From positions 23,731 through 87,730 of the forward strand of contig NZ_FRCQ01000032.1 in NCBI RefSeq assembly GCF_900142965.1: a stretch of DNA of 64,000 bases. Direction: 5' to 3'. Every line of letters begins with the position of its first letter. The stretch's first letter is position 1. The notes below the pieces were generated by a model. It did no database searches. It had not been told where the DNA came from and was given only the letters and a program-made list of their open reading frames with translations. This DNA comes from Rhizobacter sp. OV335. GTDB lineage: Bacteria > Pseudomonadota > Gammaproteobacteria > Burkholderiales > Burkholderiaceae_C. A program made the translations under genes and the position numbers. Below are positions 18,701 to 28,189 of this stretch, piece after piece.

Positions 18701-19611
18701 CCGGCGTTCATCGCGATGTTGCCGCCGATGCACGAGGCCTCGGCCGAGGTCGGGTCGACCGCGAACACGAAGCCGGCGCGCTCGGCCGCATCGGCCACGC
18801 GCTGCGTGACGACGCCGGCCTCGGTCCAGATGGTGGCCACGTCGCGGTCCATGCCGGGCAGGCGCATCACCTCGACCTCGGTCATCGCCTCGAGCTTCTC
18901 GGTGTTGATGACCGCGCTGTTCCAGGTCAGCGGCACGGCGCCGCCGGTGTAGCCGGTGCCGCCCCCGCGCGGGATGATCGTCAGGCCCAGCTCGATGCAC
19001 GCCTTCACCAGCGCGGCCATCTCGGCCTCGGTGTCGGGGGTCAGCACGACGAACGGGTATTCGACGCGCCAGTCGGTCGCGTCGGTCACGTGCGACACGC
19101 GGGACAGACCGTCGTACTTGATGTTGTCCTTCGCGGTGTGGCGGCCGAGCGCGCGGGTGGCCTTGCGGCGCAGCGCGTCCATCGCGTCGAACTGGTCGGC
19201 GAAGGCCTGCACGGCTTGGTGGGCAGCGTCCAGCAGCTCGCCGACCGAGGCGTCGCGCTGGGCGTCGCCGTCAGGGGTCCGCCGCGCCTGCACCTCGCGC
19301 AGCCGGTGGTTCAGCGCCTCGATCAGCAGGCGGCGGCGGCGCGGGTTGTCGAGCAGGTCGTCCTGCAGGTAGGGGTTGCGCTGCACCACCCAGATGTCGC
19401 CCAGCACCTCGTAGAGCATGCGGGCCGAGCGGCCGGTCTGGCGTTCGTCGCGCAGGCGGTCCAGCAGTTCCCAGGCCCGCGACCCCAGGATCCGGATCAC
19501 GATCTCGCGGTCGGAGAACGAGGTGTAGTTGTACGGAATCTCGCGCAGGCGGGGTGCCTTGTGCGCGGCAGTCGCCGCGGCGATCTGGTTCAGCGGGATG
19601 GGTGCGTTCAT
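15703..19611 (-). CDS. Giant FAD-linked oxidase / Fe-S / CCG oxidoreductase (DUF3683 type, D-lactate dehydrogenase-like)
   Basis: A 1302-aa cytoplasmic, probably membrane-associated dehydrogenase combining GlcD-like and GlpC-like modules. Order: N-terminal DUF3683 region; FAD_binding_4 domain with [16 protein letters not shown] near residue 214; FAD-oxidase C-terminal domain with [12 protein letters not shown]; ferredoxin-type clusters [11 protein letters not shown] near 829 and [12 protein letters not shown] near 889; and two CCG domains with [11 protein letters not shown] near 1040, LCCGYP near 1077, SCGTCYDQL near 1117, HDPCHTP near 1170 and [12 protein letters not shown] near 1195. The likely reaction is oxidation of D-lactate or a similar 2-hydroxyacid with electrons to quinone; the substrate is inferred. 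ATG 19611 is chosen over a start 11 codons upstream. It is monocistronic, transcribed away from ugpB. Confidence 0.92.
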   Translation of the reverse strand: MNAPIPLNQIAAATAAHKAPRLREIPYNYTSFSDREIVIRILGSRAWELLDRLRDERQTGRSARMLYEVLGDIWVVQRNPYLQDDLLDNPRRRRLLIEALNHRLREVQARRTPDGDAQRDASVGELLDAAHQAVQAFADQFDAMDALRRKATRALGRHTAKDNIKYDGLSRVSHVTDATDWRVEYPFVVLTPDTEAEMAALVKACIELGLTIIPRGGGTGYTGGAVPLTWNSAVINTEKLEAMTEVEVMRLPGMDRDVATIWTEAGVVTQRVADAAERAGFVFAVDPTSAEASCIGGNIAMNAGGKKAVLWGTALDNLASWRMVTPDAKWLEVVRLDHNMGKIHDVDVARFELKYFDATGKVLERTEQLDVPGRTFRKEGLGKDVTDKFLAGLPGIQKEGCDGLITSARWVVHKMPAHTRTVCLEFFGNAKDAVPSIVEIKDFMFAEQKKPGGAILAGLEHLDDRYLKAVGYATKSKRGGLPKMVLVGDIAGEDPDAVARATSEVVRLANGRAGEGFVAVSAEARKKFWLDRKRTAAISRHTNAFKVNEDVVIPLPRMGEYTNGIERINIELSLRNKLALVDALEDFFVAGQLPLGKSDDANQIASAELLEDRVQQALALLRDVRGLWSHWLSNLDQVQADRGVSFFDDLQDHTLRASWKAQIRAPLQGIFAGATLSPIVDACQKIHADVLRGRVWVALHMHAGDGNVHTNIPVNSDNYEMLQTAHEAVARIMKLARSLDGVISGEHGIGITKLEFLTDEELAGFTAYKQRVDPEGRFNKGKLLRDASFDGVRLKADLTNAYTPSFGLMGHESLIMQQSDIGEIAASVKDCLRCGKCKPVCATHVPRANLLYSPRNKILATSLLVEAFLYEEQTRRGVSIKHWEEFEDVADHCTVCHKCLSPCPVKIDFGDVSMNMRNLLRKMGKKSFRPGNKMAMMMLNATNPETIKLLRSAMVDVGFKAQRMANNLLRGLAKKQTAAPRSTVGTAPIKEQVIHFINKKLPGGLPKKTARALLDIEDKNYVPIIRNPKATTAETEAVFYFPGCGSERLFSQVGLATQAMLWHAGVQTVLPPGYLCCGYPQRGSGQFDKADKIITDNRVLFHRVANTLNYLDIKTVVVSCGTCYDQLQGYQFDKIFPGCRIIDIHEYLLEKGITLDTTQGAGYLYHDPCHTPMKLQEPMKTVKALMGDNVLKSERCCGESGTLGVTRPDISTQVRFRKEEELRRDEATLRATGAVAAEGPVKILTSCPSCLQGLSRYGNDLQNGLLEADYIVVEMANKILGADWMPEYVEMANDGGIERVLV

Positions 19612-19709
19612 GGGGGCCAGGCAGCCTGCTCGCCTGTGGGGCACTTGGTCGCAAATGGTACCTCAGGGGATTGTGTTCGCTGGCGCAGGACGGCGGGCGC
19701 TCCGGGGCG

Positions 19710-19995
19710 GGACTGTCCCCCGCCGGTGGACTGCCTCGCGGCAGTCCACCGGCTCCTCCTTTACGTCCCTCCCCGGAGCCCCCACCACCCTGCGCCCGGG
19801 TTGCCTCGCGCGAGGAACTTGGAACACACACCCTCCCCCACCCACACGCTGCGGAACGCGCGCAGGAGGGAACGTTTCCGGCGCGGGGTGCTGGGGTGCT
19901 CGCGGACAGGACGTAAAGGAGGAGCCCTCGGGCCGCCGGGAGGCGGCTCGAGGGCGGGGGACAGTCCAGTCCGTGAGTACCCCAGCACCCCGCGC
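19710..19995. repeat. Nested and crossing inverted repeats upstream of ugpB
   Basis: A 286-bp non-coding block built of exact inverted repeats. Outer arms of 15 bp at 19710-19724 and 19953-19967 enclose inner arms of 18 bp at 19751-19768 and 19909-19926. Between them on the left lies a perfect 11-bp-stem hairpin with a TCGC loop (19725-19750); on the right lies an imperfect hairpin (about 19926-19953). A third pair of 17-bp arms at 19881-19897 and 19979-19995 crosses the outer pair instead of nesting in it. A perfect 12-bp palindrome is at 19804-19815. No plausible ORF is present. The 519-bp region separates divergent genes, so it must also hold both promoters. Confidence 0.9.
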
Positions 19996-20130
19996 CCGCA
20001 CACGAAAGAGCCCAGAGGGGTATTCCACAGTTGCCGCAGCCCCCCAACCGCGACATAAACGGACTGTCACAAACTCGTAGCACACTGCGCGGCTGGTCAA
20101 AAACCAACCCGTCATTTTCCGGAGAAGTAC
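19996..20130 (+). promoter_or_regulatory. ugpB upstream region and ribosome binding site
   Basis: This 135-bp spacer is less GC-rich than its surroundings, as expected for a promoter. A single Pho-box-like heptamer CTGTCAC lies at 20064-20070, but the second repeat expected 11 bp on is missing, so PhoB control is only a possibility. The ribosome binding site CCGGAGAAG ends about 5 bp before the ATG at 20131. I cannot assign minus-35 and minus-10 elements with confidence. Confidence 0.4.
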
Positions 20131-21459
20131 ATGACAACGAAAAGATACGCCGCCCTCGCCGCCGCCGGCTTCGCCGCGCTGGCGCTCGCCGGCCCCGCCC
20201 AGGCCCAGGTCGAAGTGCAGTGGTGGCATTCGATGACCGGCGGCCTGAACGAATGGGTCAACGACCTGGCCACGCAGTTCAACAACAGCCAGAAAGACTA
20301 CAAGGTCGTCCCGACCTTCAAGGGCAACTACGACGAGTCGATGACCGCCGCGGTGGCCGCCTTCCGTGCTGGCAACGCACCGCACATCCTGCAGGTGTTC
20401 GAGGTCGGTACCGCGACGATGATGTCGGCCAAGGGCGCGATCAAGCCGGTCGGCGAAGTGATGAAGCAGAGCGGCGTCAGCTTCGACCCGAAGGCCTACG
20501 TGCCGGCGGTCTCGGGCTACTACACCGCGCCGAACGGCGAGATGCTGTCGTTCCCGTTCAACAGCTCGACGACGATCTTCTATTACAACAAGGACGCCTT
20601 CAAGGCCGCCGGGCTCGACCCGAACAAGCCGCCGACCACCTGGCCGGAAGTGACGCTGGCCGCCGCGAAGCTGAAGGCCAACGGCTCGAAGTGCCCGTAC
20701 ACCACCAGCTGGATGAGCTGGGTGCACCTGGAGAGCTTCTCGACCTGGCACAACACGCTGTTCGCGACGCAGAACAACGGCTTCGGCGGCCCGAGCGCCC
20801 GCCTGGCCTTCAACTCGCCGCTGCACCTGCGCCACTTCGAGAACCTGGCCAACATGTCCAAGCAGGGCCTGTTCGTCTACAAGGGCCGCGCGAGCGTCGC
20901 GGTGCCGTCGTTCGTGTCGGGTGAATGCGCGATGTTCACCGGTTCGTCGGGCTCGTACGCCGATGTCAGCAAGGGCGCGAAGTTCGCGTACGGGCTGGCC
21001 CCGCTGCCGTACTACCAGGATGTGCCGGGTGCGCCGCAGAACACCGCGATCGGCGGTGCGAGCCTGTGGGTGATGGCAGGCAAGAAGCCGGCCGAGTACA
21101 AGGCCGTCGCCGAGTTCTTCAAGTACCTGTCGAGCCCGGACGTGCAGTCGGCCAGCCACAAGCGCACCGGCTACCTGCCGATCACGACGGCGGCCTACGA
21201 GCAGACCGAGAAGTCGGGCTTCTACAAGGAAAAGCCGGGCACCGACGTCGCGGTGACGCAGATGATCCGCAAGACGACCGACAAGTCGCGCGGCATCCGC
21301 CTCGGCAACTTCGTGCAGATCCGCACCATCATCGACGAGGAAACCGAGCAGATCTGGTCGGGCAAGAAGGACGCGAAGACGGCGCTGGACGACGCGGTGA
21401 AGCGCGGCAACGAGCAGCTGGAGCGCTTCGAAAAAGCGAACAAGGCGCCCGCGCCTTGA
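20131..21459 (+). CDS. ugpB: sn-Glycerol-3-phosphate ABC transporter substrate-binding protein UgpB
   Basis: A 442-aa periplasmic binding protein of the extracellular solute-binding family 1. The signal peptide ends near AQA-Q (residue 25). The mature start VEVQWWHSMTGGLNEWVNDL and later blocks YKVVPTFKGNYDESMTA, AHFRAGNAP-like FRAGNAPHILQVFEVGTATM, FNSSTTIFYYNKDAF and SLWVMAGKKPAEYKAVAEFF are close to UgpB of proteobacteria. It captures glycerol-3-phosphate and glycerophosphodiesters for the permease encoded downstream. Gene order BAECQ and the phosphodiesterase at the end strongly support the assignment. Between it and ugpA are two hairpins that may keep ugpB mRNA more abundant than the permease message. 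Confidence 0.93.
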   Translation: MTTKRYAALAAAGFAALALAGPAQAQVEVQWWHSMTGGLNEWVNDLATQFNNSQKDYKVVPTFKGNYDESMTAAVAAFRAGNAPHILQVFEVGTATMMSAKGAIKPVGEVMKQSGVSFDPKAYVPAVSGYYTAPNGEMLSFPFNSSTTIFYYNKDAFKAAGLDPNKPPTTWPEVTLAAAKLKANGSKCPYTTSWMSWVHLESFSTWHNTLFATQNNGFGGPSARLAFNSPLHLRHFENLANMSKQGLFVYKGRASVAVPSFVSGECAMFTGSSGSYADVSKGAKFAYGLAPLPYYQDVPGAPQNTAIGGASLWVMAGKKPAEYKAVAEFFKYLSSPDVQSASHKRTGYLPITTAAYEQTEKSGFYKEKPGTDVAVTQMIRKTTDKSRGIRLGNFVQIRTIIDEETEQIWSGKKDAKTALDDAVKRGNEQLERFEKANKAPAP

Positions 21460-21472
21460 TCTGAACGGGGTC

Positions 21473-21533
21473 GCGTCGCGGCACAATGCGCGCGACGCGG
21501 CTGCCCCAAAAAGGCGGCCACCCCGGCCGCCTT
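21473..21533 (+). terminator. Two hairpins between ugpB and ugpA (attenuator-like)
   Basis: The first hairpin pairs GCGTCGCG (21473-21480) with CGCGACGC (21491-21498). The second is a perfect 9-bp stem AAGGCGGCC (21511-21519) with GGCCGCCTT (21525-21533) and a 5-nt loop. Neither is followed by a long U run, so they are more likely to stabilise upstream mRNA or partly reduce read-through than to end the transcript. This arrangement is common between binding-protein and permease genes of ABC importers. Confidence 0.6.
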
Positions 21534-21549
21534 ACTCATTCTGAACCCC

Positions 21550-22434
21550 ATGGAAAAGCGAGTTAGGTTCGATTCGCAGGTGTTGCCGTGGATGCTTGTC
21601 GCACCCCAGCTGGCGATCTGCGCCGTCTTCTTCTTCTGGCCGGCCGCCCAGGCGCTGCTGCAGTCGATGCAGGTGCAGGACAGCTTCGGCCTGTCGACCG
21701 AATGGGTCGGGCTGGAGAACTTCAAGACGCTGTTCGGCGATTCGGCCTACCTCGAATCCTTCAAGGTCACCGCGGTGTTCTCACTGCTGGTGGCGGTGCT
21801 GGGCATCGCGCTGTCGCTGATGCTGGCGATCTTTGCCGACCGCGTGGTGCGCGGCGCGCTGTTCTACAAGACGATGCTGATCATCCCGTATGCGGTGGCA
21901 CCGGTGGTGACCGGCGTGCTGTGGGTGTTCATGTTCTCGCCGTCGATCGGCGTGGTGGTCTACGGGCTGGACCACGTCTTCGGCTTCCAATGGAACCACC
22001 TGCTCAACAGCACGCACGCGATGACGATGATCGTCACCGCGGCGGTCTGGAAGCAGATCTCGTACAACTTCCTGTTCTTCCTGGCCGGCCTGCAGTCGAT
22101 CCCGAAATCGCTGATCGAGGCCGCGGCCATCGACGGCGCGCGGCCGTGGCGGCGCTTCTGGACCATCCAGTTCCCGCTGCTGTCGCCGACCACCTTCTTC
22201 CTGCTCGTGATCAACATGGTGTACGCGTTCTTCGACACCTTCGCGATCATCGATGCCACCACCCACGGCGGCCCGGGCCGCGACACCGCGATCCTGGTCT
22301 ACAAGGTCTATCAAGACGGCTTCAAGGGCGGCGACCTCGGCGGCTCGGCCGCGCAGTCGACGGTGCTGATGCTGATCGTCATCACGCTGACGGTGCTGCA
22401 GTTCCGCTACGTCGAAAAGAAAGTGCAGTACTGA
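21550..22434 (+). CDS. ugpA: Glycerol-3-phosphate ABC transporter permease UgpA
   Basis: A 294-aa inner-membrane permease with six predicted helices. The coupling (EAA) loop [17 protein letters not shown] near residues 195-211 docks on the ATPase UgpC. Start and end ([32 protein letters not shown]) and the segment [20 protein letters not shown] match the UgpA subfamily of MalF-like permeases. It forms the heterodimeric pore with UgpE. Its TGA is separated by one base from the ugpE start codon, so the two are translationally linked. Confidence 0.95.
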   Translation: MEKRVRFDSQVLPWMLVAPQLAICAVFFFWPAAQALLQSMQVQDSFGLSTEWVGLENFKTLFGDSAYLESFKVTAVFSLLVAVLGIALSLMLAIFADRVVRGALFYKTMLIIPYAVAPVVTGVLWVFMFSPSIGVVVYGLDHVFGFQWNHLLNSTHAMTMIVTAAVWKQISYNFLFFLAGLQSIPKSLIEAAAIDGARPWRRFWTIQFPLLSPTTFFLLVINMVYAFFDTFAIIDATTHGGPGRDTAILVYKVYQDGFKGGDLGGSAAQSTVLMLIVITLTVLQFRYVEKKVQY

Positions 22435-22435
22435 C

Positions 22436-23287
22436 ATGGTCGAGCGCCGCTCCACCCTGGGCATCCTCGCCCACGCCGTGATGATCCTCGGCGTGCTGAT
22501 CGTCGCGTTCCCGCTGTACATCGCGTTCATCGCGTCGACGCACACCTCGCAGGCCATCCTGCAGGTGCCGATGCCGCTGTCGCCCGGCGGGCACTTCTGG
22601 GAGAACTACCTCGCGGCGCTGAACGGCCACGGCGGCGGTGCCGGCTCGAACGCGCCGGTCGCCCGCATGATGTGGGTGAGCCTGGTCACCGCGCTGGTGA
22701 TCACCTTCGGCAAGATCGCGATCTCGCTGCTGTCGGCGTTCGCGCTGGTGTACTTCCGCTTCCCGCTGCGCGGCCTGGTGTTCTGGGCGATCTTCGTCAC
22801 GCTGATGCTGCCGGTCGAGGTGCGCATCAGCCCGACCTACAAGGTGGTGTCCGACCTGGGCCTGCTGAACACCTATGCCGGCCTCACGGTGCCGCTGATC
22901 GCGTCGGCCACCGCGACCTTCCTGTTCCGGCAGTTCTTCCTGACCGTGCCGGACGAGTTGGTCGAGGCCGCGCGCATCGACGGCGCCGGCCCGATGCGCT
23001 TCTTCAAGGACATCCTGCTGCCGCTGTCGAAGACCTCGATCGCGGCGCTGTTCGTGATCCAGTTCATCTACGGCTGGAACCAGTACCTGTGGCCGCTGAT
23101 CGCCACCACCGGCGAGCAGATGTACCCGGTGGTGGTCGGCATCCGGATGATGATTGCCGGTGGCGACTCCGGCAACGAATGGAACATCGTGATGGCGACC
23201 GCCATCCTCGCGATGCTGCCGCCGGCGATCGTCGTGATCCTGATGCAGCGCTGGTTCGTCAAGGGCCTCGTGGACACCGAGAAGTAA
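22436..23287 (+). CDS. ugpE: Glycerol-3-phosphate ABC transporter permease UgpE
   Basis: A 283-aa permease partner of UgpA with six predicted helices. The opening [20 protein letters not shown], the motif [20 protein letters not shown], the EAA loop [17 protein letters not shown] near residue 180, and the end [14 protein letters not shown] are characteristic of UgpE within the MalG-like group. It acts in the inner membrane with UgpA and UgpC. ATG 22436 begins one base after the ugpA stop; ugpC starts 11 bp downstream. Confidence 0.95.
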   Translation: MVERRSTLGILAHAVMILGVLIVAFPLYIAFIASTHTSQAILQVPMPLSPGGHFWENYLAALNGHGGGAGSNAPVARMMWVSLVTALVITFGKIAISLLSAFALVYFRFPLRGLVFWAIFVTLMLPVEVRISPTYKVVSDLGLLNTYAGLTVPLIASATATFLFRQFFLTVPDELVEAARIDGAGPMRFFKDILLPLSKTSIAALFVIQFIYGWNQYLWPLIATTGEQMYPVVVGIRMMIAGGDSGNEWNIVMATAILAMLPPAIVVILMQRWFVKGLVDTEK

Positions 23288-23298
23288 AGAACAACACC

Positions 23299-24371
<1,073 letters not shown>

Positions 24372-24375
<4 letters not shown>

Positions 24376-25121
24376 CGGCCTGGCCGTATCCGCTGTGGGT
24401 GGCGCACCGGGGGGCCGGGCTGCTGGCACCCGAGAACACGCTGGCCGCGTTCCGCGTCGGCGCGAGCCACGGCTACCGCGCGTTCGAATGCGACGTGAAG
24501 CTGAGCGCCGACGGTGTGCCCTTCCTGCTGCACGACGCGACGCTGCAGCGCACCACGCCCGAGCGCGGCAAGGCATCGGAGCGCAGCTGGGACCAGCTGT
24601 CGCGGCTGGACGCCGGCGGCTGGCACAGCCGCGGCTTCACTGGCGAGCCGATCCCGAGCTTCGAGGCGATCGCCCGCTACTGCCTGCGCAACGGCTTCGC
24701 GCTGAACATCGAGATCAAGCCGACGCCGGGCGACGAGGCCGAGACCGGCCGCGTCGTCGCGCGCGAGGCCGCCCGGCTGTGGGCCGGCGAGGCGGTGCAG
24801 CCGCTGCTCAGCTCGTTCAAGCCCGATGCGCTGGCCGCCGCCCGCGACAGTGCGCCGGCGCTGCCGCGCGCGCTGCTGCTCGACGGCCTGCGCGACGGCT
24901 GGCTGGAAGAAGCGCAGTCGCTCGGCTGCGTTGCCGTCGTGACGCACTACGGCCTGATCGACGCCGCGGTGCTGGCACGCGTGCACGGTGTCGGGCTGCG
25001 TGCGCTGGTCTACACCGTGAACGACCCGGCCGAGGCGCGCCGTCTGGTGGCGCTGGGCATCGACGGCATCATCACCGACGCCGTCAACCGCTTCTCACCG
25101 GGCGCCGCCATCCACGACTGA
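24372..25121 (+). CDS. ugpQ: Cytoplasmic glycerophosphodiester phosphodiesterase UgpQ
   Basis: A 249-aa GDPD TIM-barrel enzyme that hydrolyses glycerophosphodiesters to glycerol-3-phosphate and an alcohol. Motifs: [19 protein letters not shown] (catalytic His and metal-binding Glu), [20 protein letters not shown] (second catalytic His), [17 protein letters not shown] (metal-binding Glu), and [20 protein letters not shown]. It has no signal peptide, in keeping with the cytoplasmic UgpQ type and its place after the transporter genes. The 3' end overlaps the convergent MFS gene by 27 bp. Confidence 0.95.
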
Positions 25122-26432
25122 GGACGGCCCGGGCCGCACATCCGCCTCCGCCCCCACCCAATCCTCGACGTTCTCCAGCTTCGGCAGCTCGCGCACGTTG
25201 CGGATCACCGGATGGCGCCCCGCCACCGCGGCCACCAGCAGCGCAAAGCTGCCGGCAAACACCAGCGAGGCGCGCAGCCCCACATGCTCGCCCAGCCAGC
25301 CGCCGAGCAACGCCCCCGGCCCGGCCGGGATCAGGATCAGCCAGCGCATCGTCGCCGTCATCCGACCCAGCAGCGGCTCGGGCGTCACCGCCTGCCGCAG
25401 CCCGAGGAAGTTGATGAAGATCAGCACCGCGCCGGCCGAGAAGCACAGCAGCATCGCCGCGAAGGCCGCAACGCCCCAGGAGTTGGCCGGCGCCACCGCC
25501 AGCACCAGCCAGCCGACGCCGCAGATCACGAAGCCCAGCACCAGGCACGGCCCGGGCCCGTAGCGCCGGCTGATGCGGTTGCCGTACACGCTCGCGAGGA
25601 TGGTGCCGCCGCCCATGCCTATGTAGCTGAGCCCGATCGCCTGCTCGCCCAGGCCCAGCGTGCGGGTCGCGAACAGGATCTGCACCACCAGCGCCGCGTG
25701 GTGGCACATCTGCCACAGGCCGACCGCGACCGCCAGCGCGATCAGCAGCCGCTGGCTGCGCACGAAGCGCACGCCGGCCTGCAGGTCGCGCCAGAAATGC
25801 GCATCGGCGCGCGGCCGGCGGATCTCGACGATGCGGATGCCGCGCAGGATGCCGGCCGACAGCAGCAGCAAGGCCGCATCGACCAGCAGCGCGAGCGGCG
25901 CGCCCACCAGCTTGATCAGCGCACCGGCCAGCCCCGGCCCGGCCACCTCGGCGCCCGAGGTGGCCAAGGCGTTCTTCGCATGTGCCTCCACCAGCCGCTC
26001 GCGCGCCACCACCTGGGTCAGCACGATCTGCGCGGCGGTGCCGGCGGTCGTGTAGACCGTGCCGATCACGAACGCGACGACGTACATCCACGGCATCGTC
26101 AGCCAGCCCATCCACCACGCGAAGGGCACGCTCGCGACGACCACCGCGAGGCTGGATTCGCCGAGGATGTAGATCGGCAGCTTGCGCACCCGGTCGAGCC
26201 AGACACCGGCCGGCAGCGAGAACAGCACGAAGGGCAGTGTCTCCATCATCGTCAGCAGCCCCATCTGCGTGGGCGACGCGTGCAGCAGCAGCGCGGCGGT
26301 CAGCGGCAGCGCGAGCATCGTGACCTGGCCGCCGAACGAGCTGATCAGGATCGAGGTCCAGAGCCGGCGGTAGGTGGCGTCGTGCAGCAGGTCGCCGGGC
26401 GGCAGGGTCAGGCGCGCGGGCCAGCGAATCAT
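25095..26432 (-). CDS. MFS transporter, EntS/MFS_3 type
   Basis: A 446-aa inner-membrane exporter with 12 predicted helices. The first loop motif is GVWLDRVRKLPI after a helix MMETLPFVLFSLPA, and the region YRRLWTSILISSFGGQVTMLAL at the N-terminus is typical of the MFS_3 group that includes the enterobactin exporter EntS and macrolide efflux proteins. The substrate is unknown; drug or siderophore export is possible. ATG 26432 is preceded by GAGAGGGAA, so the longer upstream reading is rejected. It converges on ugpQ and diverges from the histidine kinase gene. Confidence 0.88.
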   Translation of the reverse strand: MIRWPARLTLPPGDLLHDATYRRLWTSILISSFGGQVTMLALPLTAALLLHASPTQMGLLTMMETLPFVLFSLPAGVWLDRVRKLPIYILGESSLAVVVASVPFAWWMGWLTMPWMYVVAFVIGTVYTTAGTAAQIVLTQVVARERLVEAHAKNALATSGAEVAGPGLAGALIKLVGAPLALLVDAALLLLSAGILRGIRIVEIRRPRADAHFWRDLQAGVRFVRSQRLLIALAVAVGLWQMCHHAALVVQILFATRTLGLGEQAIGLSYIGMGGGTILASVYGNRISRRYGPGPCLVLGFVICGVGWLVLAVAPANSWGVAAFAAMLLCFSAGAVLIFINFLGLRQAVTPEPLLGRMTATMRWLILIPAGPGALLGGWLGEHVGLRASLVFAGSFALLVAAVAGRHPVIRNVRELPKLENVEDWVGAEADVRPGPSSVVDGGAR

Positions 26433-26578
26433 CGATTCCCTCTCATATTTATGCGGTATGGGTCTGATCCCGAACCGCACAGTGTGCCGTGGTTCGCTAC
26501 CATCCGGCAGCAAGGCTGGAGGAAGCGCAAAGCTCCCCGCCTGTCGAATGAATGCAGCACATCACGGAGGTGCATGAC

Positions 26579-28180
26579 ATGGAAGGCTTGCAGATCCTTC
26601 ACCTGGAGGACGACACGCTCGACGCGGAGCTGGTGCACCGCGAGGTGGCGCGGCTGGACATCCAGTCCCACTGGGTCACCGTCAGTTCGAGCGAGCAGTT
26701 CTTCGACGCGATCGAGAACACCCGCTTCGACGCGATCCTCTCCGACAACCGCGTGCCCGGCATCGAAGGCCTGCAGGCCCTCGAGGTCGCCCGACAGCGC
26801 CGCCCCGGCATGCCGTTCATCTTCGTCAGCGGCAACACCGATCCGCGCTGGGCCGAGCACTGCCTGGAAGCCGGCGCCACCGACTACGTCCCGAAGGACC
26901 AGCTGTTCCGCCTGCCGAGCGCGCTGCGCCGGCTGCACGATGCGCGCGAGGCCGAGCGGCTGGCGGCGCTGACGCGCGGGCGCGCGCTGCTGGTCGACCT
27001 GGTGAAGGAGTTGTCGCTCGCGCGCAGCACCGACGCCATCGTGCGCATCGTGCGGCGCGGCGCACGCGAGCTGAACCAGGCCGACGGCGCCACCGTCGTG
27101 ATGCGCGAAGGCGACTTCTGCCACTACGTCGACGAAGACGCGATCGGCCCGCTCTGGAAGGGCAGCCGCTTCCCGCTCGACTCCTGCATCAGCGGCTGGG
27201 CGATGCTGAACCGGCAGTCGGTCGCGATTCCCGACATCTACCAGGACCCTCGCATTCCGCACGATGCCTACCGGCCGACCTTCGTGAAGAGCCTGGTGAT
27301 GGTGCCGATCCGGGCCGAGGCGCCGATCGGCGTGATCGGCAACTACTGGGCGGACGCCCACGAGGCGACGCCCGACGAGGTGCAGCTGATCCAGGCGCTG
27401 GCCGACTGCAGCTCGCTGGCGTTCGAGAACGTCGCGGTCTACGAGAACCTGGAACGCCGCGTGCAGCAGCGCACCGCCGAGCTGCAGGAGGCCAACAGCG
27501 AGCTCGAGGCCTTCAGCTACTCGGTCTCGCACGACCTGCGCTCACCGCTGCGGGCGGTGCAGGGCTACAGCGAGATGCTGCTGGCCGACACGGTGCCGCC
27601 GCTGCAGGGCCAGCCGCTGCTGTTCGCGCAGAACATCCTGGTCGCGGCGCAGCGCATGAACACGCTGATCGAGGACCTGCTCGGCCTGTCGAAGGTGACG
27701 CGCGCCCAGGTGCGCGTGCAGTCGGTGCACGTCGGCGCGATGGCCCGCGACATCCTGAACACGCTGCAGACGGCGTGGCCGCAGCGCAGCGTGCGCGTCG
27801 ACATCGACACGAGCCTGATGGCCGACGGCGACGCCGGCCTGCTGCGGCTCGCGCTCGAGAACCTGTTGTCGAACGCCTGGAAGTTCACCAGCAAGCGCAG
27901 CGACGCGACGGTCTCGTTCAGCGCCGAGGCGCAGAAGGACGGCCACCTCGTCTACTGCGTGCGCGACAACGGCGCCGGCTTCGACATGGCCTACGTGCAG
28001 CAGCTGTTCGAGCCGTTCCGCCGGCTGCACCGGGAGTCGGAGTTTCCCGGCACCGGCGTCGGCCTCGCGATCGTGCGGCGCGTGGTCCAGAAGCACGGCG
28101 GCGAGATCTGGGTCGCGGCCGAGAAGGACAAGGGCGCGAGCTTCTTCTTCACGCTGCGGGCGCGCGGCACCGGGCGCTGA
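26579..28180 (+). CDS. Hybrid sensor: receiver - GAF - histidine kinase
   Basis: A 533-aa soluble signalling protein. Residues 1-120 are a receiver domain with acidic pair E10/D11 and phospho-acceptor Asp56 (AILSDNRVPG), and Lys in DYVPKDQ. Residues about 145-290 are a GAF sensor domain (DSCISGWAMLNRQSVAIPDI). A coiled coil leads to a HisKA domain with the phospho-His in SVSHDLRSPLRAVQGY. The HATPase_c domain (about 415-530) shows N-box ENLLSNAWKF, G1 DNGAGFDM and G2 GTGVGLAI. The layout (receiver first, no membrane helices) suggests control by an upstream kinase, then relay to an unlinked regulator; no partner is encoded nearby. ATG 26579 has GGAGG at good spacing. Confidence 0.92.
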   Translation: MEGLQILHLEDDTLDAELVHREVARLDIQSHWVTVSSSEQFFDAIENTRFDAILSDNRVPGIEGLQALEVARQRRPGMPFIFVSGNTDPRWAEHCLEAGATDYVPKDQLFRLPSALRRLHDAREAERLAALTRGRALLVDLVKELSLARSTDAIVRIVRRGARELNQADGATVVMREGDFCHYVDEDAIGPLWKGSRFPLDSCISGWAMLNRQSVAIPDIYQDPRIPHDAYRPTFVKSLVMVPIRAEAPIGVIGNYWADAHEATPDEVQLIQALADCSSLAFENVAVYENLERRVQQRTAELQEANSELEAFSYSVSHDLRSPLRAVQGYSEMLLADTVPPLQGQPLLFAQNILVAAQRMNTLIEDLLGLSKVTRAQVRVQSVHVGAMARDILNTLQTAWPQRSVRVDIDTSLMADGDAGLLRLALENLLSNAWKFTSKRSDATVSFSAEAQKDGHLVYCVRDNGAGFDMAYVQQLFEPFRRLHRESEFPGTGVGLAIVRRVVQKHGGEIWVAAEKDKGASFFFTLRARGTGR

Positions 28181-28189
28181 CGGCCCGGC

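Noticed and set aside
19821..19848. A second hrp-box-like motif, GGAACA-N15-CCACACG, on the plus strand
   Set aside because: The last conserved A is missing, it lies inside the inverted-repeat block about 280 bp from ugpB, and the gene downstream has no link to type III secretion.
16102..20058. Open frame of more than 1300 codons on the plus strand opposite the FAD/Fe-S oxidoreductase
   Set aside because: It is Arg/His/Ala/Gln-rich without domains, a typical antisense shadow of a GC-rich gene. The minus-strand reading has complete FAD and Fe-S motifs.
20050..20085. Pho box before ugpB
   Set aside because: Only one half site (CTGTCAC) is good. The nearest second half (within GACATAAAC) is at the wrong spacing, so PhoB control cannot be claimed from sequence.
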